Source: Streptomyces sp. F63
GTDB taxonomy: Bacteria > Actinomycetota > Actinomycetes > Streptomycetales > Streptomycetaceae
Assembly (NCBI RefSeq): GCF_018070345.1
Contig: NZ_JAGPXX010000030.1
Span: 1-64,000 of the forward strand
Direction of reading: 5' to 3'
DNA length: 64,000 bases
Position 1 is the first letter of the stretch. Each line of letters begins with the position of its first letter. The position numbers and the translations under genes were made by a program. The notes beneath the pieces were generated by a model. That model was not told where the DNA came from and ran no database searches. It was given only the letters and a program-made list of their open reading frames with translations. Positions 1 through 9,703 of this stretch are shown piece after piece.

Positions 1-81
1 TACTTCGGGCACCACACGATGTGGAGCCCGAGGTCATACACGCCGCCGGAGAATCGGCGAACCTTCCTGGTCACGGTCACG
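1..81 (-). pseudogene. tnpA: IS200/IS605-type Y1 transposase TnpA, N-terminal piece cut by window edge
   Basis: Reading leftwards from a GTG at 81 (or a second GTG at 75), the peptide runs V-T-V-T-R-K-V-R-R-F-S-G-G and then VYDLGLHIVWCPK, and leaves the window at base 1. The VYDLxxHxVWxPK block is the characteristic N-terminal strand and HUH-side sequence of IS200/IS605 TnpA, the small tyrosine single-strand transposase. The rest (HUH motif, catalytic Tyr) lies outside, so I cannot tell whether the gene is intact. Seen: the motif. Family knowledge: HUH/Y1 transposases start this way. It is marked partial rather than proven broken. Confidence 0.7.
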
Positions 82-215
82 CGATCACTATACACACGTC
101 GCAGGTCTAGTGCGACAGAAAGGTGGGATCAGGTGAACAGTGCAGATCCGTGCGCACAGTTGAGGTCAGAGCAGGGCTCAGAAGCCATTCCCCACCCCGC
201 TAAAGCGGGGCGTCC
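1..215 (-). mobile_element. Left end of an IS200/IS605-family element (partial)
   Basis: Upstream of the TnpA start, bases 82-215 have no gene and end in a small perfect hairpin: CCCCGC at 195-200, loop TAAA, GCGGGG at 205-210. IS200/IS605 elements lack terminal inverted repeats and carry subterminal hairpins that TnpA recognises, so this hairpin on the 5' side of tnpA is a plausible left-end structure. The exact boundary, near 180-215, is an estimate. The element continues beyond base 1. Confidence 0.55.
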
Positions 216-350
216 CCTGGCTAGGTCCTGATGGGACGCATCATGGACGGGCGTGCGGATCACGGTGACAGGTACGACCGTACCCTCACCCGAAGTGATG
301 GCGGGGTGTTCCGCGCTGTTGACGCTTGCCCGCCGGGATGTGCCGGCCGC

Positions 351-1055
351 TCAGGCCCGGCGGTGGACCAGGCGGCCCGCGATGACCGTGGCCAGGCAGC
401 GGGCGGGCTCCCCGCCGGGAGCGTCCGGGCCGGGGGCGTCCGGGCCGGAGATGCCGGGGCGGGGAGTGTCCGGGCGGGAGGTGCCGCCGGGGCCCGGGGT
501 GCCCGCGCCGGGCACGCCCGCGCCGGGCACGCCCGCGCCGCCGGGTCCCGGCACCGCGAAGACCGCGAAGTCCGCGCGGGCCCCCGGGGCGAGGGGCAGC
601 GGCTGCGCCGGGGCGCCCGGCGGGTGCACGCGGAGGCCGGAGCGGGTCACGGCGGTGCGGACCGGCGGGCGGGTGAAGGGGCCGGTCAGCGAGGTGGTGC
701 CGGCCGCCAGCAGCCGCTGGAGGCCCCGCCGGGCGCTCGCGCCCCAGCCGCTGTCGGTCAGGCCCAGGGCCGTGAGCGCTTCGCCGGTGAGCGGCTCGGT
801 GCCCAGCCGGTCCGCCTCGCGCGGGTCCGGGTGGTAGGCCGCCTCCAGCCAGGCGCGGGCGTCCGGTGCATGGCGGCCCGGGGTGATCTCACCGGCCCAC
901 TCCCGGACCCGGGCCCGGGCGCCGTACTGCGCGAGCAGTTCCTCGTACGGGCCGACGGCCGCGATCCGGTCGCCGTCCACGGCCACCGCGTCCCCCGCGG
1001 CCGGATCACCGCCCGGGAGGCGCCGTACCGCCCGCCCGCGGTGGATCGTCAGCAC
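351..1055 (-). CDS. Imidazolonepropionase/amidohydrolase-like protein beside mqnC
   Basis: The 234-residue protein has the small beta-sandwich start of amidohydrolases (VLTIHRGRAV, then DGDRIAAVGPYEELL) and the closing ADFAVF...VIAGRLVHRRA strand, but the central metal-binding HxH barrel is replaced by a short segment. It therefore looks like a reduced, probably non-catalytic member of the imidazolonepropionase-like family that is commonly found beside mqnC in streptomycetes. The GTG at 1055 is preferred because GGAG lies 8 bases upstream; an in-frame extension to 1121 has no such site. The C-terminal third is low-complexity Gly/Pro with a 15-bp DNA repeat around 497-540. It follows mqnC by 178 bp on the same strand. 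Function unknown. Confidence 0.6.
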   Translation of the reverse strand: MLTIHRGRAVRRLPGGDPAAGDAVAVDGDRIAAVGPYEELLAQYGARARVREWAGEITPGRHAPDARAWLEAAYHPDPREADRLGTEPLTGEALTALGLTDSGWGASARRGLQRLLAAGTTSLTGPFTRPPVRTAVTRSGLRVHPPGAPAQPLPLAPGARADFAVFAVPGPGGAGVPGAGVPGAGTPGPGGTSRPDTPRPGISGPDAPGPDAPGGEPARCLATVIAGRLVHRRA

Positions 1056-1233
1056 CCGCCGTCTCCGTCCCTTCGTCCCTGCCTCCCGGCCCGCCCGGGG
1101 GCGGCGGCCGTCCACGGGCACCGCCCGCCGGTCCGGCCCCTCAGCCCGCCCAGCCCCTCCGCCCGTGCCCGGGTCACGGCGCGGGCGACGGCCGGAAGCG
1201 GGAATCCGGGGCCCGGGCCCCGGGTGCGGCCGC

Positions 1234-2448
1234 TCAGCTCGCGTCGACGAGCTTCAGCTCCGGGTGGGCCGTGCCGCCCTCGATCGCCGTGGAGGACAGG
1301 TGCGAGACGACGTGGTCGTCGACCGGGTCGTGCGCCGGGTCCTCGTGCACCACCAGGTGCTCGTACGTCGTCGAGCGCTGCGCCGGGACCCGGCCCGCGG
1401 CGCGGATCAGATGGAGCAGCTCCAGCCGGTCGGAGCGGTGCTTGGCTCCGGCCGAGGAGACGACGTTCTCCTCCAGCATCACCGAGCCGAGGTCGTCGGC
1501 CCCGTAGTGCAGCGAGAGCTGGCCGACCTCCTTGCCGGTGGTGAGCCAGGAGCCCTGGATGTGGGCGACGTTGTCGAGGAACAGCCGAGCGACGGCGATG
1601 ATCCGCAGGTACTCGAAGAGCGTCGCCTGCGTCCGCCCCTTCAGATGGTTGTTCTCCGGCTGGTAGGTGTACGGGATGAAGGCGCGGAAGCCGCCGGTGC
1701 GGTCCTGCACCTCCCGGATCATCCGCAGGTGCTCGATGCGCTCGGCGTTGGTCTCGCCGGTGCCCATCAGCATGGTGGAGGTCGACTCGACGCCCAGCCG
1801 GTGCGCGGTCTCCATGATCTCCAGCCAGCGCTCGCCGGACTCCTTCAGCGGCGCGATGGCCTTGCGCGGCCGCGCGGGCAGCAGCTCGGCGCCCGCGCCC
1901 GCGAAGGAGTCGAGACCGGCGGCGTGGATGCGGCGGATCGCCTCCTCCGGCGTGACGCCCGAGATGCGGGCCATGTGCTCGACCTCGGAGGCACCGAGGG
2001 AGTGGATGACGAGCTGCGGGAACGCCTTCTTGATCGCCGAGAAGTGCTGCTCGTAGTACTCCACGCCGTAGTCCGGGTGGTGGCCGCCCTGGAACATGAT
2101 CTGGGTGCCGCCCAGCTCGACGGTCTCGGCGCAGCGGCGCAGGATGTCGTCGAGGTCGCGGGTCCAGCCCTTGGCGGTGTCCTTGGGGGCCGCGTAGAAG
2201 GCGCAGAACTTGCACGCCGTCACACAGACGTTGGTGTAGTTGATGTTGCGCTCGATGATGTACGTCGCGATGTGCTCGGTGCCGGCGTAGCGGCGGCGGC
2301 GTACGGCGTCGGCCGCGGCGCCCAGGGCGTGCAGCGGGGCGTGCCGGTAGAGGTCGAGCGCTTCTTCCGGGGTGATCCGGCCGCCCTCGGCGGCACGGGC
2401 GAGTACGGCTGCGCGGTTCGTACCGGCGAGCTCGGAGTTCTCGGGCAC
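1234..2448 (-). CDS. mqnC: Cyclic dehypoxanthinyl futalosine synthase (radical SAM)
   Basis: MqnC cyclises dehypoxanthine futalosine to the cyclic form in the futalosine route to menaquinone. The 404-residue product has the radical-SAM cluster motif CVTACKFC (Cys75, Cys79, Cys82), preceded by ERNINYTNVC, and later the MqnC-type blocks MFQGGHHPDYG, SLGASEVEHMARISG, GTGETNAERIEHL and IPYTYQPENNHLKG. I chose GTG at 2448 because GGAAGGGA lies about 8 bases upstream; an ATG at 2511 would overlap the mqnA end and has no clear ribosome site. It follows mqnA with a 46-bp gap, so co-transcription is likely. Confidence 0.95.
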   Translation of the reverse strand: MPENSELAGTNRAAVLARAAEGGRITPEEALDLYRHAPLHALGAAADAVRRRRYAGTEHIATYIIERNINYTNVCVTACKFCAFYAAPKDTAKGWTRDLDDILRRCAETVELGGTQIMFQGGHHPDYGVEYYEQHFSAIKKAFPQLVIHSLGASEVEHMARISGVTPEEAIRRIHAAGLDSFAGAGAELLPARPRKAIAPLKESGERWLEIMETAHRLGVESTSTMLMGTGETNAERIEHLRMIREVQDRTGGFRAFIPYTYQPENNHLKGRTQATLFEYLRIIAVARLFLDNVAHIQGSWLTTGKEVGQLSLHYGADDLGSVMLEENVVSSAGAKHRSDRLELLHLIRAAGRVPAQRSTTYEHLVVHEDPAHDPVDDHVVSHLSSTAIEGGTAHPELKLVDAS

Positions 2449-2494
2449 CGGGGCGTCCCTTCCGGACGGTTCTGACGGACCGATCCAGCCTACG

Positions 2495-3559
2495 TCAGCC
2501 GCCCGGCGCATCCGGAGGGCCCGTCCGGGGGCCTGCCTCCCCGGCGCTCCTGCCGTGATCCGCGTGATCCGCGTGATCCGCGTGCTCGGCGTGCTCGGCG
2601 TGCTCGGCGTGCTCGGCGTGCTCGGCGTGCTCGGCGGCCTCCTCGTCGCCGAGGAGCCGTACCCGGACGTCCGCCGGGTACCCGGTCGCCGGTCCGGTGC
2701 GGCGGGCGAACTCGGCGATGCCGGCGAGCTGGCGCGGGCCGAGGCTGAAGTCGAGGGTGGTGAAGTACCGTTCCAGCACCTCCGCGCCGAATGCCTCCCA
2801 GCGCGCCGCCTGTTCGGCGACCTTGCCGACCTCCTCCAGCGACAGGTCGCGGGAGGCGAGGAACGCCTCGTGCACCCGGCGCACCACCTCCGGCTCCCTG
2901 GCCAGATAGTCGCGCCGCACCGCCCAGACGGCGAAGACGAACGGCAGCCCCGTCCACTCCTTCCACAGGTGCCCGAGGTCGTGGACCTGCAGCCCGTACC
3001 GGGGGGCGTCGTGCAGATACGCGCGGAGCGCCGGGTCGCCGATGAGCACCCCGGCCTGCGCCTCGCGCATCATCAGGCCCAGGTCGGGAGGGCAGCTGTA
3101 GTAGTCGGGCCGGATGCCGTAGCGCTCGGCCAGCAGCAGCTGGGCGAGGCGTACGGAGGTGCGGGAGGTGGAGCCGAGCGCGACGCGCTCCCCGTCCAGC
3201 TGCTCCAGCGGGACCTGGGACACGATGTGGCAGGACATCACCGGCCCGTCGCAGCCGACGGCGATGTCGGGCAGCGCGACCAGTTCGTCGGCATGGCGCA
3301 GGAACTCCACGAGCGTGATGGGGCCCATGTCGAGCTCGCCGCGGACCAGCTGCTCGCTGAGCTTCTCCGGGGTGTCCTTGCGCAGGTCGAGGTCGAGAAG
3401 GGTGCCCGTGCGGGCGAGGCCCCAGTAGAGGGGCACGCAGTTCAGGAACTGGATGTGGCCCACCCGGGGCCGGTGGCGGTGGTCGCCGCCGGCGGGGGCG
3501 GGGGCGGCGGCTCCGGCGGCGGCCCGGTCGGAACGGTCTTCTCGGTCGGAATGGTCCAC
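2495..3559 (-). CDS. mqnA: Chorismate dehydratase
   Basis: MqnA converts chorismate to 3-[(1-carboxyvinyl)oxy]benzoate, the first step of the futalosine menaquinone pathway. The 354-residue protein shows the family core: GHIQFLNCVPLYWGL, DTPEKLSEQLVRGELDMGPIT, and ALGSTSRTSVRLAQLLL, a periplasmic-binding-protein-like fold. The start is a GTG at 3559 with a weak GGAG upstream. The C terminus is odd: nine exact or near-exact 9-bp units (2555-2635) encode a run of Asp/Glu-His-Ala triplets after the normal domain end, then a Gly/Pro tail. The tail is not needed by the fold and its length is probably variable between strains. It lies upstream of mqnC. Confidence 0.93.
   Translation of the reverse strand: MDHSDREDRSDRAAAGAAAPAPAGGDHRHRPRVGHIQFLNCVPLYWGLARTGTLLDLDLRKDTPEKLSEQLVRGELDMGPITLVEFLRHADELVALPDIAVGCDGPVMSCHIVSQVPLEQLDGERVALGSTSRTSVRLAQLLLAERYGIRPDYYSCPPDLGLMMREAQAGVLIGDPALRAYLHDAPRYGLQVHDLGHLWKEWTGLPFVFAVWAVRRDYLAREPEVVRRVHEAFLASRDLSLEEVGKVAEQAARWEAFGAEVLERYFTTLDFSLGPRQLAGIAEFARRTGPATGYPADVRVRLLGDEEAAEHAEHAEHAEHAEHAEHADHADHADHGRSAGEAGPRTGPPDAPGG
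2555..2635. repeat. Nine-unit 9-bp tandem repeat in the 3' end of mqnA
   Basis: Three copies of GTGATCCGC (2555-2581) are followed by six copies of GTGCTCGGC (2582-2635), in frame with mqnA on the minus strand, giving (Asp-His-Ala)x3 and (Glu-His-Ala)x6. The repeat keeps frame, so copy-number changes would lengthen or shorten the His/acid-rich tail without disrupting the enzyme. Confidence 0.9.
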
Positions 3560-3868
3560 TCCATGAGGCTAACTCCGGCTCCGGGCGGGCCCGGGAGCGG
3601 GTCCTTGCGGGGGCGGTGCGGGGGCGGTGCGGGGTTCGTCGAGGGCGTGCGGGGCGCTTGTCGGTGCGCTGCGCCGTGCACCCGGCGGCGGCCCCGCGCG
3701 CGCGTCCCGCGAGGGGCCCGCCGGGTAACGGCCCCGGAACGGTCCGGTACCGGCCAACCGGCGGGTACCGGACGGGGGCTCGTGCAGGCCAGGGCACGGA
3801 AAACGGCTCCCGAACACACCCCACGAACGAGTGATCTTCGCCTCTTTCCTGCCGCGGAGAGCCCGTGC

Positions 3869-3874
3869 TAGGCT
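3869..3874 (+). promoter_or_regulatory. Possible -10 box of the cspA promoter
   Basis: TAGGCT at 3869-3874 resembles the vegetative -10 consensus TAnnnT. A -35 hexamer is poor (TTTCCT/TTCCTG region, 3845-3851). If used, transcription would begin near 3881 and give a leader of about 120 nt before cspA. The call rests on the -10 alone. The remaining 3560-3860 shows no gene. Confidence 0.3.
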
Positions 3875-3912
3875 CGCCGCAAGTTGCAGTTTGGTTTCCC
3901 TTGCAGTACAGA

Positions 3913-3948
3913 GCCTGCGGATCATGTGACTCCGCGGGCTTTTGTTTT
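3913..3948 (+). terminator. Intrinsic-terminator-like hairpin inside the cspA leader
   Basis: GCCTGCGGA (3913-3921) pairs with TCCGCGGGC (3931-3939) around a 9-nt loop, 9 bp with one U-G wobble, followed directly by TTTTGTTTT (3940-3948). A U-tract is rare in streptomycete terminators, so this is a strong textbook structure. It lies 54 bp upstream of the cspA start and points the same way, so it would either end a short upstream transcript or act as an attenuator of cspA. Confidence 0.75.
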
Positions 3949-4002
3949 CAGACTTCTTGCAGGTTCTGGAGCAGGGCAACCCTTTGGCCCAAGGAGGGCT
4001 TT

Positions 4003-4206
4003 ATGGCTACCGGAACCGTCAAGTGGTTCAACGCCGAGAAGGGCTTCGGCTTCATCGCCCAGGACGGCGGCGGCCCCGATGTCTTCGTCCACTACTCCGC
4101 GATCAACGCGTCTGGCTTCCGCTCCCTGGAGGAGAACCAGACCGTGAACTTCGACGTCACCCAGGGCCCGAAGGGCCCGCAGGCGGAGAACGTCACCCCG
4201 GTCTGA
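4003..4206 (+). CDS. cspA: Cold-shock protein, CspA family
   Basis: A single cold-shock domain of 67 residues, the usual family length. It has the two RNA-binding motifs, KGFGFI (RNP1) and DVFVHYS (RNP2), and begins MATGTVKWFNAEKGFG. It should bind single-stranded RNA/DNA as an RNA chaperone in the cytoplasm. The ATG at 4003 is fixed by AAGGAGGG about 6 bases upstream. The gene stands alone, with a long leader containing a terminator-like hairpin and a long terminator hairpin after it, which suggests control by leader structure, as known for other csp genes. Streptomycetes usually have several paralogues; I cannot say which one this is. Confidence 0.95.
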   Translation: MATGTVKWFNAEKGFGFIAQDGGGPDVFVHYSAINASGFRSLEENQTVNFDVTQGPKGPQAENVTPV

Positions 4207-4260
4207 TCCCGCGCGGGTCCCCGGGGTCGGCCGGTCGCGGCCGACGCGCAGTACCCAAGG

Positions 4261-4296
4261 AGCCCCGCTCCCCCGCTTCGGCGGAGGAGCGGGGCT
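4261..4296. terminator. Long hairpin terminator between cspA and the acyl-CoA ligase
   Basis: AGCCCCGCTCC (4261-4271) pairs with GGAGCGGGGCT (4286-4296), with an inner CCGC-TTCG-GCGG tetraloop stem (4273-4284) and one C/A mismatch. This gives a 15-bp, very stable hairpin without a U-run, the common streptomycete style. It lies 54 bp after cspA and can serve both converging genes. Confidence 0.85.
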
Positions 4297-4432
4297 TCTG
4301 CCCGTCCGGGGATACGCCGCCGGCCGCCCGGGATACGCCTCTGTCCGTCCGGGGCCACGGGGAGGAACCGCCGGGCCCCGGGTGCCGGCTCCCGAGCGGG
4401 CGGCACCCGGGGGTCTCCCGCCCGGAGCGGGC

Positions 4433-6361
<1,929 letters not shown>

Positions 6362-6512
6362 GGGCGGCTCCTCTTGTCTCGGCCGCCCCGGGCGGGCGGC
6401 GCCGGACGGGTGGTCCGGACGCCCGGGGGCCGGGGCGGCGGCCCGGCTCCGTGGGGGGGCGGAGCGGACGGCGGGATCAGTGGGGGCGTGCGGAGTGTGC
6501 GGACGTGGGGAC

Positions 6513-6544
6513 GTGCGGTCGTGCGGTCGTGCGGTCGTGCGGTC
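6513..6544. repeat. 8-bp tandem repeat (GTGCGGTC x4)
   Basis: Four exact head-to-tail copies of GTGCGGTC, with partial copies on both sides, sit in the non-coding 6362-6900 spacer. No promoter or gene could be supported on either strand in this spacer apart from this array and the 13-bp array after it. Confidence 0.9.
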
Positions 6545-6647
6545 GTGCCGGGTTCGGTGCGGGAGGCCGTGTGGGGGTTCCGTGTGGGGGGTGGCTCACG
6601 CGCGCGAGAGGCGGGAGTCGGTGTCGGTGTCGGTGTGGGCGGGGCTC

Positions 6648-6773
6648 GGTGCGGGGCCCGGTGCGGGGGCCCGGTGCGGGGGCCCGGTGCGGGGGCCCGG
6701 TGCGGGGGCCCGGTGCGGGGGCCCGGTGCGGGGTCCGGTGTGGGGGTCCGGTGTGGGGGTCCGGTGTGGGTCC
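6648..6773. repeat. 13-bp G-rich minisatellite (about ten copies)
   Basis: Unit GGTGCGGGGGCCC. There are five exact copies (6660-6724), flanked by shortened copies (6648-6659, 6725-6736) and GGTGTGGGGGTCC variants (6737-6773). The G-runs on the plus strand are regularly spaced, so the array could fold into G-quadruplexes. It lies downstream of the thiolase stop (6901), between it and the acyl-CoA ligase start. Confidence 0.9.
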
Positions 6774-6900
6774 GTGGCGCGGTGGGGTGGCCCGGGCCGG
6801 TGCGGGCCCGGACCCGGCCGGCGGAACCGGTCGGTGCCGGGGCACCGGCGCGGCCGAGTGCCGTGGTCCGGGCGGCGCGGGTGCGGAACCGCCCGCCGGC

Positions 6901-8178
6901 TCACGGCCGTTCGAGGATCGCCGTCACCCCCTGGCCGCCGGCCGCGCAGATGGAGATCAGGCCGCGCCCCGGCGCGTCGCGCTCGGCGAGCAGCTTGGCC
7001 AGGGTGGCGACGATGCGCGCACCCGTCGCGGCGAACGGGTGTCCGGTGGCCAGCGAGGAGCCGGCGACGTTGAGCCGGTCCCGGTCGGCCTCGGGCAGGC
7101 CCTGTTTGCGCCAGGCCGCCAGGGTGGCCAGCACCTGCGAGGCGAATGCCTCGTGGATCTCCAGCAGGTGGAAGTCGTCGAGCCCGAGTCCGGTGCGCTC
7201 CAGCATGCGCGGCACGGCGTACGCCGGCGCCATCAGCAGGCCGTCCTCGCCGTCCACGTAGTCGACGGCGGCCGTCTCGTAGGCCGTGAGGTAGGCCAGT
7301 GGTTCGAGGCCGCGTTCGGCCGCCCACTCCTCGCTCGCGAGGAGGACGGTCGCGGCACCGTCGGTGAGCGGGGTGGAGTTGCCCGCCGTCATGGTGGCGC
7401 CGCCGTCCGCCACGCCGAACACGGGCTTCAGGCGCGCCAGTTTCTCCGGACTCGAGTCGGGGCGCAGGTTCTGGTCCCGCTCCAGGCCGCGGAAGGGGAC
7501 CACCAGATCGTCGAGGAAGCCGCGGTCGTAGGCGGCGGCGAGGCGGCGGTGGCTGGTGGCGGCCAGTTCGTCCTGTTCCTCGCGGCCGATGCCCCACTCC
7601 CTGGCGGTGCGGGCCGCGTGCTCGCCCATCGACAGTCCGGTGCGGGGTTCGGCGTTGCGCGGGATCTCGGGGACGAGGTGGCGGGGCCGGACGCCGGCCA
7701 GGCGCCTGAGCCGTCCGCCGAGGGAGCGGGCGCGCCGGGTGGCCAGCAGCAGTCTGCGCAGTTCGTCGTTGACGCCGAGCGGGGCGTCGCTGGCCGAGTC
7801 CACGCCGCCGGCGACGGCCGAGTCGATCTGCCCCAGCGCGATCTTGTTGGCGGCGGCGATGACGGCCTGGAGTCCGGTGCCGCACGCCTGCTGGACGTCG
7901 TACGCGGGGGTGCGCGGGTCGAGATCGCTGCCGAGGAGGGTCTCGCGGGCGAGGTTGAAGTCCCGGCTGTGCTTGAGGACGGCGCCCGCGGCGAACTCCC
8001 CCAGCCGCGCGCCTTCGAGGCCGAAGCGCTCGACCAGTCCGCCGAGGGCGACGGTCAGCATCCGCTGGTTGGAGGCGGTGGCGTACGGGCCGTCGGCCCG
8101 CGCGAAGGGGATCCTGCTGCCGCCGAGGACGGCGACGCGCCGCACCTCGGAGGCGAGGAGGGGATTGCGGGTGCTCAT
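6901..8178 (-). CDS. Acetyl-CoA C-acyltransferase (thiolase, FadA2-like)
   Basis: This thiolase of 425 residues catalyses cleavage or condensation of 3-ketoacyl-CoA. The nucleophile is Cys99 in DVQQACGTGLQ; the other active-site blocks are EIHEAFASQ, NVAGSSLATGHPFAATGAR (His) and CAAGGQG (second Cys, about 411), so all catalytic residues are present. It is divergent from the FabG gene with a 70-bp shared promoter region carrying a TetR-type operator. The set thiolase, two-domain FabG and MaoC hydratase matches Mycobacterium fadA2-fabG4-htdX, which suggests a beta-oxidation-type or reverse cycle on acyl-CoA. Direction and substrate are inferred, not seen. Confidence 0.92.
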   Translation of the reverse strand: MSTRNPLLASEVRRVAVLGGSRIPFARADGPYATASNQRMLTVALGGLVERFGLEGARLGEFAAGAVLKHSRDFNLARETLLGSDLDPRTPAYDVQQACGTGLQAVIAAANKIALGQIDSAVAGGVDSASDAPLGVNDELRRLLLATRRARSLGGRLRRLAGVRPRHLVPEIPRNAEPRTGLSMGEHAARTAREWGIGREEQDELAATSHRRLAAAYDRGFLDDLVVPFRGLERDQNLRPDSSPEKLARLKPVFGVADGGATMTAGNSTPLTDGAATVLLASEEWAAERGLEPLAYLTAYETAAVDYVDGEDGLLMAPAYAVPRMLERTGLGLDDFHLLEIHEAFASQVLATLAAWRKQGLPEADRDRLNVAGSSLATGHPFAATGARIVATLAKLLAERDAPGRGLISICAAGGQGVTAILERP

Positions 8179-8205
8179 CTCGACCAGCTCCTGACCCGGC
8201 AGTAA

Positions 8206-8228
8206 CCTTACTGCGAAGTAAATTTACG
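8206..8228. promoter_or_regulatory. Predicted TetR-family operator in the thiolase/fabG divergent promoter
   Basis: The core TTACTGCGAAGTAA (8208-8221) is an inverted repeat (TTACT-gcga-AGTAA), continued by the palindrome GTAAATTTAC (8218-8227). The same extended site, agreeing at about 17 of 23 positions, occurs at 11985-12007 just ahead of the tetR gene of this cluster, including the shared GTAA-n-TTTACG half. Two matching copies in front of regulator and targets make an autoregulated TetR circuit likely. It is 20 bp from the fabG start. Confidence 0.75.
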
Positions 8229-8248
8229 CCACGGTGAGGAGTTGGCCA

Positions 8249-9703
8249 ATGGCCGATCGCTATCTTCGTTTCACCCGGACCGCTCCCGGCCGGTTCCTCA
8301 CCCGCCGGCTGGGCCTGCCCCGGCCCGCGGAACTGCACCGCTGGTCTCCCGAACGGCCCTCCCTGGACGGGCCGTTGCTCCATCTGACGGTGGCCGCGCC
8401 CTGCCCCGGCCTCACCGGGGCGCTGGCACGGACCGGACTGCCGGTGCGAACGGAGCACCGCGGCGGCGGGGACGGCACCGGGGGCCGGACCGGCGCCCCG
8501 TACGCCGCGGTCGTCGTCGACGCCACCGGCGTGGACGGCCCGGAGGCGCTGCACGGGGTGCACGCCGCGCTCCACCCCGTGGTGCGCTCGGTCTCCGCCG
8601 GGGGCCGGATCGTCCTCCTCGGCACCGCGCCGGACCCGGCGGACCACCACCGGGCCGCCGCGCAGCAGGCCCTCGACGGCTTCGTCCGGTCCCTGGGCAA
8701 GGAGATCGGCAGGGGCTGCACGGTGAACCTGCTGCGGCTGGACCCCGGTGCGGAGGGGGCGGCCGCGCTGGGCGCGGCGGCAGCGGCGGCGGAGTCGACG
8801 CTGCGCTTCCTGCTGTCGCCCAAGTCGGCGTATGTGAGCGGGCAGCCGATCACGGTCCGCGGTGACGCCGTCGGCGCGGGCGCGGCGGACGAGGAGGGCG
8901 CGGCCGCCGAACCACCGGGCACCACCGGGGAACCCGCGGCGGGGGCCGGCGCCGCGGCGGACCGGTCCCGGCCGCTGGCCGGCCGGACCGCGCTCGTCAC
9001 CGGCTGCGCGCGGGGCATCGGCGCGTCGGTCGCCGGGACCCTCGCCCGGGACGGCGCGCGCGTCGTCTGCCTCGACATCCCCTCCGCGGAGGCCGAGTTG
9101 ACCGCCCTCGCCGGCCGTCTCGGCGGCACGGCGCTGCCCCTGGACATCACGGCGCCCGACGCCGCCGAGCGCATCGCCGCGGCGGTGCCCGGCGGACTCG
9201 ACATCCTCGTCCACAACGCGGGCATCACCCGGGACCGCCGGCTCGCCAACATGGCGGCCGACCGCTGGGACCAGGTGATCGACGTGAACCTGGGCAGCGT
9301 GCTGCGGGTCACCGACCGCCTGCTGAAGGCCGGTGTCCTGCGCCGGGGCACCGGCCGGATCGTCGCCACCGCCTCGATCGCCGGTATCGCCGGCAACGCC
9401 GGGCAGACCAACTACGCGGCGAGCAAGGCCGGGATCATCGGCTTCACCCGCTCGCTGGCGCCGCGGGCCGCGGCCGAGTACGGGGTGACGGTCAACGCCG
9501 TCGCCCCCGGCTTCATCGAGACGAAGATGACGGCCGCGGTGCCGCTGCTGATCCGGGAGGCGGGGCGGCGGATGAACTCCCTCGCGCAGGGCGGCCTGCC
9601 GGTCGACGTCGCCGAGACGACGGCGTGGCTGGCCCAGCCGGCCTCCGGCGGGGTCAACGGGCAGACGGTACGGGTCTGCGGGCAGAGCCTGCTCGGGGCG
9701 TGA
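8249..9703 (+). CDS. Two-domain 3-oxoacyl-ACP/CoA reductase (high-molecular-weight FabG, FabG4-like)
   Basis: 484 residues, about twice ordinary FabG. The N-terminal half (about 1-215) is a flavodoxin-like domain without a nucleotide motif. The C-terminal half is a complete short-chain reductase with TGCARGIG, NAG (VHNAGI), the Ser in ATASIAGI and the YAASK catalytic Tyr/Lys. This arrangement is that of FabG4 (HMwFabG), an NADH-dependent 3-ketoacyl-CoA reductase of mycobacteria. The ATG at 8249 has GAGGAG 7 bases upstream; a GTG at 8234 is unlikely because it precedes that site. It is probably repressed by the TetR encoded at 11288-11965. A Pro/Ala-rich linker joins the domains. Confidence 0.9.
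   Translation: MADRYLRFTRTAPGRFLTRRLGLPRPAELHRWSPERPSLDGPLLHLTVAAPCPGLTGALARTGLPVRTEHRGGGDGTGGRTGAPYAAVVVDATGVDGPEALHGVHAALHPVVRSVSAGGRIVLLGTAPDPADHHRAAAQQALDGFVRSLGKEIGRGCTVNLLRLDPGAEGAAALGAAAAAAESTLRFLLSPKSAYVSGQPITVRGDAVGAGAADEEGAAAEPPGTTGEPAAGAGAAADRSRPLAGRTALVTGCARGIGASVAGTLARDGARVVCLDIPSAEAELTALAGRLGGTALPLDITAPDAAERIAAAVPGGLDILVHNAGITRDRRLANMAADRWDQVIDVNLGSVLRVTDRLLKAGVLRRGTGRIVATASIAGIAGNAGQTNYAASKAGIIGFTRSLAPRAAAEYGVTVNAVAPGFIETKMTAAVPLLIREAGRRMNSLAQGGLPVDVAETTAWLAQPASGGVNGQTVRVCGQSLLGA

Noticed and set aside
270..283. Palindrome GGTACG-AC-CGTACC
   Set aside because: Short, no neighbouring gene start to control, and close to chance expectation in this sequence.
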